A stretch of 64,000 nt of DNA from Micavibrio_C sp964577255. GTDB taxonomy: Bacteria > Pseudomonadota > Alphaproteobacteria > Micavibrionales > Micavibrionaceae. The translations under genes and the position numbers were made by a program. The notes beneath the pieces were generated by a model. The model was not told where the DNA came from and did not search any database. It saw only the letters and a program-made list of their open reading frames with translations. Of the stretch, positions 34,880 to 43,752 are shown in pieces (the first letter of the stretch is position 1; each line of letters starts with the position of its first letter). The stretch lies in NCBI GenBank assembly GCA_964577255.1, contig CAZNYM010000005.1, positions 1 to 64,000 on the forward strand. Reading direction: 5' to 3'.

Positions 34880-36340
34880 GCCGCCCACCAGCATATATTT
34901 CATGTTGAGGAAATCCTCGATGCCATAGCGCGATCCCTCGCGCCCGAGGCCTGACTCCTTCACCCCGCCGAAGGGGATGCTGGCGGCGGCGAGCAGCGGC
35001 TCGTTGATCCCCACCATGCCGTATTCCAGCGCCTCGGCCACGCGGAAGGCCTGCCCCAGCTCGCGCGTGTATATATAAGAGGCCAGGCCGAAGCGCGTAT
35101 CGTTGGCGAGAGCAACCGCGTCGGCCTCGCTTTTGAAGGCGAACAGCCCGGCGACCGGGCCGAAGGTTTCCTCGGCGTGCACCAGCATGGCGGGCGTCAT
35201 GCCGGTCAAAAGGGTCGGTTCGTAAAACAGCGCGCCCGCCCCGCCGCGCTTCCCGCCCGCGACCAGTTTCGCGCCTTTGCCGAGGGCATCGGCGACATGA
35301 GCCTCGACTTTCTCAAGCCCCTGCTCGTTGATAAGCGGGCCGATCTGCACCCCGGGCGCGTCACCCGGGCCGCTTTTCAGCGCGGCGATGCGGGCCGCCA
35401 GCTTGCCGGCGAAGGCGTCGTGCACGCTTTCCTGCACGTAAATGCGGTTGGCGCACACGCAGGTCTGCCCGGCGTTGCGGAACTTGCTGGCGATGGCGCC
35501 GTCGGCCGCCTTGTCGAGGTCGGCGCTTTCAAACACGATGAAGGGCGCGTTACCGCCCAGCTCGAGCGACAGTTTCTTGATCGTCGACGCCGCCTGCCGC
35601 ATCAGGATCTTGCCCACCTCGGTCGAACCGGTGAAGGATATCTTTTTCACGAGCGGATGGGTGGTCAGCACTTCGCCGATGGCGGGCGCGCTCGCAAGCG
35701 ACCCGGTGACGATGTTGAACACACCCGGGGGAATGCCGGCCTGTTCGGCGAGCGCCGCCAGCGCCAGAGCGGAAAGGGGGGTGTCCTCCGCCGGCTTGAG
35801 CACGACGGTGCAGCCAGCGGCCAGCGCCGGCGCCACCTTGCGCGTGATCATGGCGTGCGGGAAATTCCACGGCGTGATGGCGCCGACGACGCCCACCGGC
35901 TCGCGCGTCACGATCACGCGCGCATCGGCCTTGTGGGTCATGATGGTATCGCCGTAGACGCGCCGGCCTTCCTCGGCGAACCATTCGATGAAGGACGCGC
36001 CGCTCAGTATCTCCCCGCGCGCCTCGGCAAGGGGTTTGCCCTGCTCGGCGGTGAGAAGGGCGGCCAGCGCGTCGGCGTTCTTCATGACCAGATCGAACCA
36101 GACGCGCATGAGCCGCGCGCGGTCGTGCGCCAGCAGCGCGCGCCACGGGCCGAAAGCGGCCTGCGCCGCCAGCACCGCGTCTTTGGTATCGGCCGCGCCC
36201 ATGTCCGGCACCTCGGCCAGCATTTTGCCGGTGGCGGGGTCGTGCACGGGGAAGCTTTTGCCGCTTTGCGCCGGCACCCACGCGCCGTTGACATAGGCGC
36301 GCTGGCGCAGCAGGGGGTGGCTTTTAAGGTCGATGGTCAT
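34874..36340 (-). CDS. gabD: NAD(P)-dependent succinate-semialdehyde dehydrogenase
   Basis: 488-aa aldehyde dehydrogenase of the GabD type, oxidising succinate semialdehyde to succinate (GABA degradation). Motifs: cofactor loop FTGSTEVGK, general base E260 (LELGGNAP), catalytic C294 followed by C296 (GQTCVCANR; the second cysteine is the redox partner in the family). The ATG at 36340 overlaps the corA stop (ATGA) and has AAGGA upstream. A longer frame to 36766 is only a shadow over corA. Other semialdehydes are possible substrates. Confidence 0.92.
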   Translation of the reverse strand: MTIDLKSHPLLRQRAYVNGAWVPAQSGKSFPVHDPATGKMLAEVPDMGAADTKDAVLAAQAAFGPWRALLAHDRARLMRVWFDLVMKNADALAALLTAEQGKPLAEARGEILSGASFIEWFAEEGRRVYGDTIMTHKADARVIVTREPVGVVGAITPWNFPHAMITRKVAPALAAGCTVVLKPAEDTPLSALALAALAEQAGIPPGVFNIVTGSLASAPAIGEVLTTHPLVKKISFTGSTEVGKILMRQAASTIKKLSLELGGNAPFIVFESADLDKAADGAIASKFRNAGQTCVCANRIYVQESVHDAFAGKLAARIAALKSGPGDAPGVQIGPLINEQGLEKVEAHVADALGKGAKLVAGGKRGGAGALFYEPTLLTGMTPAMLVHAEETFGPVAGLFAFKSEADAVALANDTRFGLASYIYTRELGQAFRVAEALEYGMVGINEPLLAAASIPFGGVKESGLGREGSRYGIEDFLNMKYMLVGGL

Positions 36341-37446
36341 GGTGCATCCTTGGGTTTTCTTTTGCGCCCGCCGAGCCAGCCGCGATGGCGGAAATAGCCG
36401 AGCAGGCCGCCCGTCACCGCCAGCATCACGGCGATGGAGAAGGGATAGCCGTATTCCCAGCGCAGTTCCGGCATGTTCCAGGGCGAGGCGTCGGGGTCGA
36501 AATTCATGCCGTACACACCGACAATGAAGGTCAGGGGGATGAAGATGGTGGCGATGATCGTCAGCACCTTCATGATCTCGTTCATCCTGTAGCTCAGGCT
36601 GGAGAGATAGATATCGACCAGCCCCGCCGCGCGCTCGCGGTAGATCTCGAGCAGGTCGAGCACCTGGATGACATGGTCGTGGCAGTCGCGCATATAAGGG
36701 TGGATGTCGTCGCGGATCATGGTGTTGTCGTCGGAGAGCAGGCTGATGACGTCGCGCAGCGGCCACATGACGTGGCGCAGGCCGCGCAGATCGCGCTTGA
36801 TGTCGTGCGTGCGGGCGATGATCTCGGGTGTGGAATTGGCGATCACCGCGTCCTCGAGCTCGTTGAGCTGGTCGCCGTAAAATTCGAGCACCGGGAAATA
36901 GCCGTCGATGATCGCGTCGAGCAGGGCATAGGCGAGGTAATCGGGTCCCGCGCCGCGGATCTTGCGCCCCAAGCCGCGCCGCAGGCGGTCGCGCACGGGG
37001 TTCAGCACGTCGCCTGGATCCTCAAGGAAGGTCAGGACGTAGTTCTTGCCGAGGAACATGCTGAGCTGCTCGATGCAGAGCTTGCCGTCGCGGATCAGCA
37101 TCATCTTGAGGATGACGAACAGGTTGCTGTCGTATTCGTCCGTCTTGGGCCGGTGGTTGATGTTGACAACATCCTCGAGCGCCAGCGGGTGCAGCGTGAA
37201 CAGGTCGCCCAGCTGGCGGATGATATCGACCGAGCCCAGCCCCTCGACATTCACCCAGGTGACGGGCCATTTGGCGAGGAAGGGCTTGATGTCCTCGACC
37301 TTCGCGATCTCATGTTCGGCGATATTATTGTTGTCGTAGGCGAACAGGTGGATGCGCGGGAACGGCGCGCCCTCGGGCACGGTCAGGGTGCCGGGCGACG
37401 CGCCGGGCTGTTCGTGATGGCGCAGTTTCGTTTTTTTCTGTCTCAT
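36337..37446 (-). CDS. corA: CorA-family magnesium/divalent cation channel
   Basis: 369-aa CorA-type channel. The N-terminal cytoplasmic domain is acidic and mixed alpha/beta. The two C-terminal membrane helices surround the diagnostic GMN motif (FIVGVYGMNFDPD). Pentameric, inner membrane; transports Mg2+ or other divalent ions. It sits between an antiporter and gabD in an operon with 4-base overlaps on both sides. Confidence 0.93.
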   Translation of the reverse strand: MRQKKTKLRHHEQPGASPGTLTVPEGAPFPRIHLFAYDNNNIAEHEIAKVEDIKPFLAKWPVTWVNVEGLGSVDIIRQLGDLFTLHPLALEDVVNINHRPKTDEYDSNLFVILKMMLIRDGKLCIEQLSMFLGKNYVLTFLEDPGDVLNPVRDRLRRGLGRKIRGAGPDYLAYALLDAIIDGYFPVLEFYGDQLNELEDAVIANSTPEIIARTHDIKRDLRGLRHVMWPLRDVISLLSDDNTMIRDDIHPYMRDCHDHVIQVLDLLEIYRERAAGLVDIYLSSLSYRMNEIMKVLTIIATIFIPLTFIVGVYGMNFDPDASPWNMPELRWEYGYPFSIAVMLAVTGGLLGYFRHRGWLGGRKRKPKDAP

Positions 37447-38708
37447 GAGGCACTCTCCTCGGCGGCGGCTTCGGTATCCTCGCGGGTCTGGCGGTAACGG
37501 CGCAGTCGCGCGGCGCGGTAGAATTTTCCGCGGCGCAGGTAATTCATGCGCCGGATGGCGTAAGTCCAGGCCGGGGTCATGACGAGGCTCAGGACGATGA
37601 TGGCGACCACGAATTTATACGCTTCCGGCTCGATGGCGGCCATGCTCAGGCCCAGCGCCGCCAGCACGAAGGAAAATTCCCCCACCTGGCCCAGCGTCGC
37701 GCCCACCATCACGGCATGGCGCCGCGACAGGCCCAGAAGCCGCAGCACCGTGATGTTGAAATAGGTCTTCAGGAACAGCAGCACGAACAGGACGGCCAGC
37801 AGCGGCAGGGCGTTTTCGATTATAAATTTCATATCGAGCATGATGCCCACCGACAGGAAGAAGATCATCAGCAGCAGCTCGAAGATCGGGCGGATATCCT
37901 CGTGGTAGCGCTGGTGGTTGTGCGTGCTGCCGATCGCCAGGCCTGCCAGGAATGCGCCGTAGGAGGCGGACAGGCCGACCGCGCCGGTCAGGGCGGCGGC
38001 GGTGAAGCAGATGGTGAGGGCGACGAGGACGGTCTGGCCCGCGTCGGGGAAGCTCGGGATCTTCATGCGCGAGAATTTGAACGGCCCCATGTCGCGCCCG
38101 CCCAGGGCGTAGATCACCACCACCATGAAGGCCAGGCCTCCGACGATGCGGGCGGCATCCTCGAGCTCGACGACGAACCCGCCCGCCGCGTCGTCGAGCG
38201 CGCTGATGACCAGCAGCATGGGAATGACGGCGAGATCCTGCGCCACCAGGATGCCCATGGTGGTCTTGCCGAGCATCGTCTCGTTCTCGCCCATGTCCTC
38301 GAGCAGTTTCAGGGCGACGGCGGTGCTGCTCAGCGACACGGCGAAGCCCAGAATGATGATGAGGTTGAGCGACCAGCCGAACAGCAGCCCCAGCGCCGCC
38401 ATCGCCGCGAGGCCGCCGCCGATCTGCAGCAGCGCTGTGTTGACCGAAAGCCTGAAGCCGTCGAGGAAGCGGTGCGCATCCATTTCGAGGCCGATCACGA
38501 ACAGGAGCAGGAGGATGCCGAGTTCGGAGAGGAATTTCATGTCGTGGTCGTTGCTGACGAATCCCAGCACCGAAGGGCCCAGGATCATGCCGACGATGAT
38601 GTAGCCGATGATGACCGGCTGGCCGAAGCGGCGCAGGATGCTGCCACCCGCGAAGGCGGCGGCCAGCACCAGGGCGATCTGGGAAAGGTCGGAGGCGTTT
38701 TCGTGCAT
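37443..38708 (-). CDS. CPA2-family cation:proton antiporter (KefB/YbaL-like)
   Basis: 421-aa membrane protein with about twelve helices. The N-terminal FGQPVIIGYIIVGMILGPSVLG motif and later SLSSTAVALKLLEDMGE and AQDLAVIPM identify the monovalent cation:proton antiporter-2 family. It lacks the TrkA-N regulatory domain of full-length Kef proteins. It is expected to exchange K+ or Na+ for H+. First gene of the antiporter-corA-gabD operon. Confidence 0.9.
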   Translation of the reverse strand: MHENASDLSQIALVLAAAFAGGSILRRFGQPVIIGYIIVGMILGPSVLGFVSNDHDMKFLSELGILLLLFVIGLEMDAHRFLDGFRLSVNTALLQIGGGLAAMAALGLLFGWSLNLIIILGFAVSLSSTAVALKLLEDMGENETMLGKTTMGILVAQDLAVIPMLLVISALDDAAGGFVVELEDAARIVGGLAFMVVVIYALGGRDMGPFKFSRMKIPSFPDAGQTVLVALTICFTAAALTGAVGLSASYGAFLAGLAIGSTHNHQRYHEDIRPIFELLLMIFFLSVGIMLDMKFIIENALPLLAVLFVLLFLKTYFNITVLRLLGLSRRHAVMVGATLGQVGEFSFVLAALGLSMAAIEPEAYKFVVAIIVLSLVMTPAWTYAIRRMNYLRRGKFYRAARLRRYRQTREDTEAAAEESAS

Positions 38709-38842
38709 CGTTCTTCCGGCCCCTCCTTTTGCGATTGTTTTGTTGTATCAGTGTCTTGAAGCAGGGTAGTCTATTTATCCCGCTGCTGCAACGAGCCTGC
38801 GCCGGCGCGGTGCGGAAATTATGGCTCAAACGGAAAATTTTC

Positions 38843-39874
38843 ATGACGGACGACGCCGCGGCGCAAACACTGTTCCATCCCTTCGCGGAAGGGCTGGCGG
38901 TTCTGCCGCCGGGGCCGTTTCTGTTCACGCGCGCGCGCACGGGCCCGTGGCTGTCCGCCCTGACAAGGGAAACCACGCTTTGCATCCAGCCTTTACAACC
39001 GGAAGCCGGGATGCTGGCGCGTGCGGGCTGGAAGGTCGCGCCCGCGTTCGGCGATGATGGCGCGGATTTCGCCGCCGCCTTGGTGCTGTGGCCGAAAACG
39101 CAGGACGAAGCCCGTCACGATCTTGCCCGCGCCGCGCGGGCGCTGCGCGCGGGCGGGCTGCTGGCGGCCGCCGCCACGAACGACGCGGGAGGACGGCGCA
39201 TCGAAGGCGCAATGAAGGAACTGGGTCTCGCGCCGCAGAAAATATCCAAGAACAAAGCGCAGGTGTGCTGGGCCTCCTGCAGCAATCTGAATCGGGTGCG
39301 TGCCGATGAATGGATCGCGGCCGGCGGCTTCCGGCCGGTGGCGGATACGGGGCTGCAGACCTGCGCCGGGCTTTTCAGCGCCGATCATGCCGACGCAGGA
39401 TCGCTTTTGCTGCAGAGCCATCTGCCGGCGGATCTGAGCGGGCGTGGCGCCGATTTCGGTTGCGGTTACGGTTTGCCGGCGGTGTTTGCCGCGCGCCATT
39501 GTCCGGCGATCAGTCATTTGACGCTGATCGATCACGACGCTCGCGCGCTTGAAGCGTGCCGCCGCAACATGGAAGCGGCGCAGGCGCTGCCGTGCACGTA
39601 TCTGTGGCACGATCTGCAGGAGGCGCCGCCGGTCGCCCCGGGCACGCTTGATTTCGTCTTCAGCAATCCGCCCTTCCATCAGGGGCACGCCACTTTGCCG
39701 GCGCTCGGGCGCGCGTTCATCCGCCAGGCTGCGCTGCTGCTGAAACCCGGCGGAAAATTCCACATGGTCGCCAATACGCATCTTGCCTATGAGCAGGCGC
39801 TTGAGGCAGAGTTCAGCACCCACCGCCGGCTGCATCAGGCGCAGGGATTTAAAATTCTGGAAGCGATTAAATGA
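38843..39874 (+). CDS. RsmC-like class I methyltransferase
   Basis: 343-aa protein with two methyltransferase-like halves, the layout of RsmC (16S rRNA G1207 N2-methyltransferase). The C-terminal half is catalytic: SAM motif GADFGCGYGLPAV (about 200-212) and N275-PPFHQG, the signature for amino-group methylation. The N-terminal half is degenerate. Start at ATG 38843. The stop overlaps the next gene by 4 bases (ATGA). Function by family; the target base is not proved. Confidence 0.87.
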   Translation: MTDDAAAQTLFHPFAEGLAVLPPGPFLFTRARTGPWLSALTRETTLCIQPLQPEAGMLARAGWKVAPAFGDDGADFAAALVLWPKTQDEARHDLARAARALRAGGLLAAAATNDAGGRRIEGAMKELGLAPQKISKNKAQVCWASCSNLNRVRADEWIAAGGFRPVADTGLQTCAGLFSADHADAGSLLLQSHLPADLSGRGADFGCGYGLPAVFAARHCPAISHLTLIDHDARALEACRRNMEAAQALPCTYLWHDLQEAPPVAPGTLDFVFSNPPFHQGHATLPALGRAFIRQAALLLKPGGKFHMVANTHLAYEQALEAEFSTHRRLHQAQGFKILEAIK

Positions 39875-40563
39875 ACAAGCCGCGTTTCGATTTCAAAGGT
39901 ATCCTCTGGGATCTCGACAACACCCTGTACCGCACGGAAGAGGATCTTCTGCACGCCTTCAACCAGGCGATCGCGCGCGCCGCCATCGACAACGGCCTGC
40001 CGCTGCCGCTCAAGGAAGCGACAGAACTGGCGCGCCGCTGCTTCGATGAAACCGGCTATAGCGGCTATTACTTTATCCATCAATACGGCATCGACCGCGA
40101 TGTGCTGCATTACAGTTCCCACCGCTTCACCGACGAGAAGATCATCACGAAGTCGGTCGAGGTGACGGAGATGTTCGGCCGCATCGAGACGCAGCACGCC
40201 CTGATCACGCACGGCGCGCGCGACTGGGCCATGCGCGTGCTTTTGCATCTGGATCTGCTGCACTGGTTCCCGCACGAGCATATCCACGCGCTCGAGGATT
40301 TTGGATTCGAGAAGAAGTCGGCCAGCCCCGCGCCCTTCGTCCAGGCGCTCGCGGGGCTGGGACTGGCACCCGGCGAGGCGGTCATGGTCGAGGATACGAT
40401 CGAAAATCTGCGCCTGCCGCGGGAGATGGGCCTGACCACGGTTTTCCTGACCCAGGGGCGCAAGCCGGATGCCATTCCCCCGTACGTCGATCATGTTTTC
40501 GAGAACACGCCCGCCTTCCTGCGGGCGGTGGAAAAAGAACGGGCGCGCCCGATACCTAATTAA
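39871..40563 (+). CDS. HAD-family phosphatase (pyrimidine 5'-nucleotidase-like)
   Basis: 230-aa HAD hydrolase with motif 1 D14-x-D16 (WDLDNTLY), motif 2 in LITHGARDW, lysines in FEKKSASP, motif 3 MVEDTIENL. It resembles the Sdt1/pyrimidine nucleotidase subgroup, which dephosphorylates nucleoside monophosphates or related sugar phosphates. Coupled to the RsmC-like gene by an ATGA overlap. Confidence 0.87.
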   Translation: MNKPRFDFKGILWDLDNTLYRTEEDLLHAFNQAIARAAIDNGLPLPLKEATELARRCFDETGYSGYYFIHQYGIDRDVLHYSSHRFTDEKIITKSVEVTEMFGRIETQHALITHGARDWAMRVLLHLDLLHWFPHEHIHALEDFGFEKKSASPAPFVQALAGLGLAPGEAVMVEDTIENLRLPREMGLTTVFLTQGRKPDAIPPYVDHVFENTPAFLRAVEKERARPIPN

Positions 40564-40637
40564 CATATTGAAAATAAATAGTTTTTTCCCAGGGCAGGGA
40601 CAGTGCTTCTGGCAGCGCATTATTAACATAACAATAT

Positions 40638-40666
40638 TTGACAGAATGAAGAAAAACCAGTAAAAA
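40638..40666 (+). promoter_or_regulatory. Candidate promoter of the type I secretion adhesin
   Basis: A perfect TTGACA (40638-40643) and TAAAAA (40661-40666) lie 17 bases apart in an AT-rich region, about 80 bases before the adhesin ATG. Confidence 0.55.
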
Positions 40667-40747
40667 ACACTACCCCGCAGAGGAAGTTTTAACTATTTTG
40701 GGCGCCATGCCCAGCCCCGGAAGCCCGTACTCTTTAAGGAGAGAAGA

Positions 40748-43525
40748 ATGACCTGCACGATGTTCTCGGTCGATAAACCCCAGCCTGCCCAGAAAATCAC
40801 GGTCGCCGTGCCCGACGAGGCGCAGCTGAACCTGGGGTTCACCAGCGCCGAGATCACCAACCGCTTGCAGGGTACTGACGGATCGCTGACCTTCACCTTC
40901 GCCGACGGCGGCGCGGTCACGATCAGCAATTTCGGCGAGCTGGCCGGCAAGGGCGCGCAGATGGTGATGGCCGACGGGCAGGCTCTGAGCGCCACGCAAA
41001 TGCTCGCGGGCCTGCAGGGCGCCGCGGAAACGATCGCGCAGCCGGCTGCCGGGCAGGTCAGCGAGATCGTTCTCAAGCCGGGCCAGACTTACGCGTTCAG
41101 TTTCACGGCCGCCGACAAGGCCGAGATCACCCAGCAGGGTGGTGCTCTGATCATCGCTTTCGATGACGGCGGCAAGATCGTGCTGAAGAATTTCAGCGAA
41201 GCCATCAACGCGGCCGACCCCGCCGAGATCGCCTATAACGGCGACACCGTGTCGCTGGTCGAATTCGCCGACATGATGAAGCTCGCCGACGCCATGAGCG
41301 ACAAGATGGAAGAAGGCGCCCCCGCCACCGCCATCCGCAAGGAAGGCCCGGCCGCGATCGAACCGGCAGCGGGCGAGAAGGACGCGCAGCCGGCGCCCGA
41401 CAAACGCAGCAGCCTTGAAACCACCGACGGCGACGATATGGCCGCGCTGGCGCAGCAATTGGCCGGCGTGGAACCGGCCGCAGGCGAGCAGGGCCAGGGC
41501 GGCAATAATTCCGCCGGCGGCTACGGCTTCAACAGCAGCGTCGATCCCGCCGCGCTCGTGGGCCTGGGCCCCATCGGCCCGATCGGCCCGACCGCGCTGC
41601 AGTTCGGCCTGCCTGAATTCAGGGACGAGCTTTTCTTCGTTGAAGATGAAATCGATCCGCCGGCCGCGCCGGTTTTCGAAGTGGCCGATGTGATGGTGCT
41701 TGAAGACGGCACCGTGCCTTTCATCGTTTTCGCAGGCAGCAATAATCCCGGCCCGGGCGTTGTCACCGTGCTGACTGTTTCCGGCATTCCCGCCGGCTGG
41801 GGCGTCGATCCGCAGGGCGGCACGTACGATTCCGCCACCGGCACCTGGAGCATCGTTGTCAACGGCAGCTTCACGGGCGGGCCGCTGCTTTCACCTCCGG
41901 CCGACTCGGATATTGACAGGCTCGATCTGCAGGTCAGCGTCACCAACACCGATACCCAGACGGGCCTGAGCACCACGGCCGGCGGTACCGCTGCCGTGAT
42001 CGTCGACGCCGTGGCCGACGAGCCCGCGCTCTCGACCGCTGATGCGAGCGGCGATGAAGATACGCCGCTGCCGGTCGTCATCAATACCGGCGTTACCGAC
42101 ACCGACGGTTCCGAAACCATCGTCCGCATTCTCATCTCGGGCGTGCCGCAGGGATTCGTCCCCTCGGCCGGCATCGATCTGGGCGGCGGCGTATGGCAGC
42201 TGACCCCGGCCGAACTTGCGGGTCTGACCATGACCCCGCCCGCCGACTTTACTGGCAGCATCAATATTGGCGTGGAAAGCTTCGCGCAGGAAACCAACAC
42301 GAGCGACATCGAGCCCGACACCGGTAATAACGAAGCCAGCACGACTGGCGAACTGACCCTGACCTGGGGCCCGGTGGCCGATACGCCCGAACTGCGCGTC
42401 GATGATGCGCAAGTGAAAGAGGACGGCAACGTGTTCGTGCCCGTCGCCGCCACCCTGACCGACCGCGACGGTTCCGAATTCCTGACCCTGAATGTCAGCG
42501 GCGTGCCCGCGGGCTGGATCCTGACCGGCGCCGGCTGGGCGCCGAGCGGTCCGGGCTCCTTCACGCTGGTGCTGGCGCCGGGCGCCGATTACGCCGGCGG
42601 TTTCACCCTGACGCCGACCACCAACAGCGACGTCGATCTTTCCGGTCTGCAGGTGGTCGCGTATTCGACCGAGATTGCCAACGGTGATACCGCCGCGACC
42701 AGCGCTGCGATTGATGTGATCGTCGACGCCGTGGCCGACGTGCCGACCATCAATGCCGCCAACAACAGCGGCAACGAAAACACCGCGCTCGCCGTGAATA
42801 TCGCGGCGGCGCTGACCGACCTCGACGGTTCGGAAGCCATCACCGGCTACCGCGTTACCGGCGTGCCGGACGGCTTCACCTTCAATAAAGGCAGCAACGC
42901 CGGCGGCGGCGTATGGAACTTCGCGCCCGCGGATATCATCGGCCTGACGGTTACACCCCCGGCCAATTACACCGGCACTCTTAATCTGAACGCCATCGTG
43001 TTCAACACGGAAACGCCCGTCAGCGACGGCGAGTTCGATACAGCCGACAACAACAACCAGGCGAGCGATCCGTTCACCCTGACCTGGCGCCCGGTTGCGG
43101 ATACGCCGGACATCACCGTGAACGGCGGCATCGACGACGCGCAGGTGAAGGAAGACGGCAGCGTCGTGATCCCGATCGTCGCCACGCTGGGCGCGGGCAG
43201 CTCGCCCGCCGCGTTCCTGACAGTTACGGTCACGGGCATCAATCCGGCCTGGGGCTTCAGCGTGCCTCCGGCTGCGGGCGGTGTTTACAACAGCGCGGCG
43301 GGCACCTGGACGGTGACGCTGGCGCCGGGCGCTGCGCTCAACACCGTCATGACCTTCACCCCGCCGGCCAACAGCGATGTCGATCTTAACGGCCTGCAGG
43401 CCGTGGCCGTAGCGACCGAGCCCGCTTCAGGTACCACCGCTTCGGATACCGACGCCTTCCGCATCATCACCGACGCCGTGGCCGACGTGCCGACCATCAA
43501 TGCCGCCAACAACAGCGGCAACGAA
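40748..43525 (+). CDS. Giant LapA-like type I secreted adhesin, N-terminal part (up to the gap)
   Basis: 926 residues are readable before the run of N. The ATG has AAGGAG upstream. Residues 1-190 form a retention-like module with two similar beta units (SLTFTFADGGAVTISNF at 46, ALIIAFDDGGKIVLKNF at 133) and a PAAG motif at 99-102. Two more PAAG motifs are at 206 and 243, in an acidic Ala/Pro-rich linker. From about 300 on there are Ig-like or cadherin-like repeats with motifs such as TDLDGSE and VADVPTI, with a long period of about 240-249 residues. There is no Sec signal, as expected for type I substrates. Role: cell-surface adhesion, by family and context. Confidence 0.85.
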
Positions 43526-43752
43526 NNNNNNNNNNNNNNNNNNNNNNNNNNNNNNNNNNNNNNNNNNNNNNNNNNNNNNNNNNNNNNNNNNNNNNNNNNN
43601 NNNNNNNNNNNNNNNNNNNNNNNNNCGACGCCGTGGCCGACGTGCCGACCATCAATGCCGCCAACAACAGCGGCAACGAAAACACCGCGCTCGCCGTGAA
43701 TATCGCGGCGGCGCTGACCGACCTCGACGGTTCGGAAGCCATCACCGGCTAC
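42725..43752 (+). repeat. Near-identical long repeats of the adhesin gene flanking the gap
   Basis: The unit starting GACGCCGTGGCC at 42725 recurs at 43472 (period 747 bp, 249 codons) and at 43627. Bases 42725-42850 and 43627-43752 are identical over 126 bp. A more divergent unit starts at 42005. Such identity suggests recent duplication or conversion. Confidence 0.85.
43526..43625. other. Assembly gap (100 N)
   Basis: Exactly 100 N inside the repeats of the adhesin gene. The reading frame before and after differs (the repeats at 43472 and 43627 are 155 bases apart, not a multiple of three), so the length is a placeholder and at least one repeat unit is probably missing. Confidence 0.95.

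Noticed and set aside
43526..43699. Frameshift in the adhesin gene
   Set aside because: The apparent shift coincides with a 100-N placeholder inside identical repeats, so it is an assembly effect.
42005..43752. CRISPR array
   Set aside because: The repeats are long, coding, in phase with one protein and have no short unique spacers.
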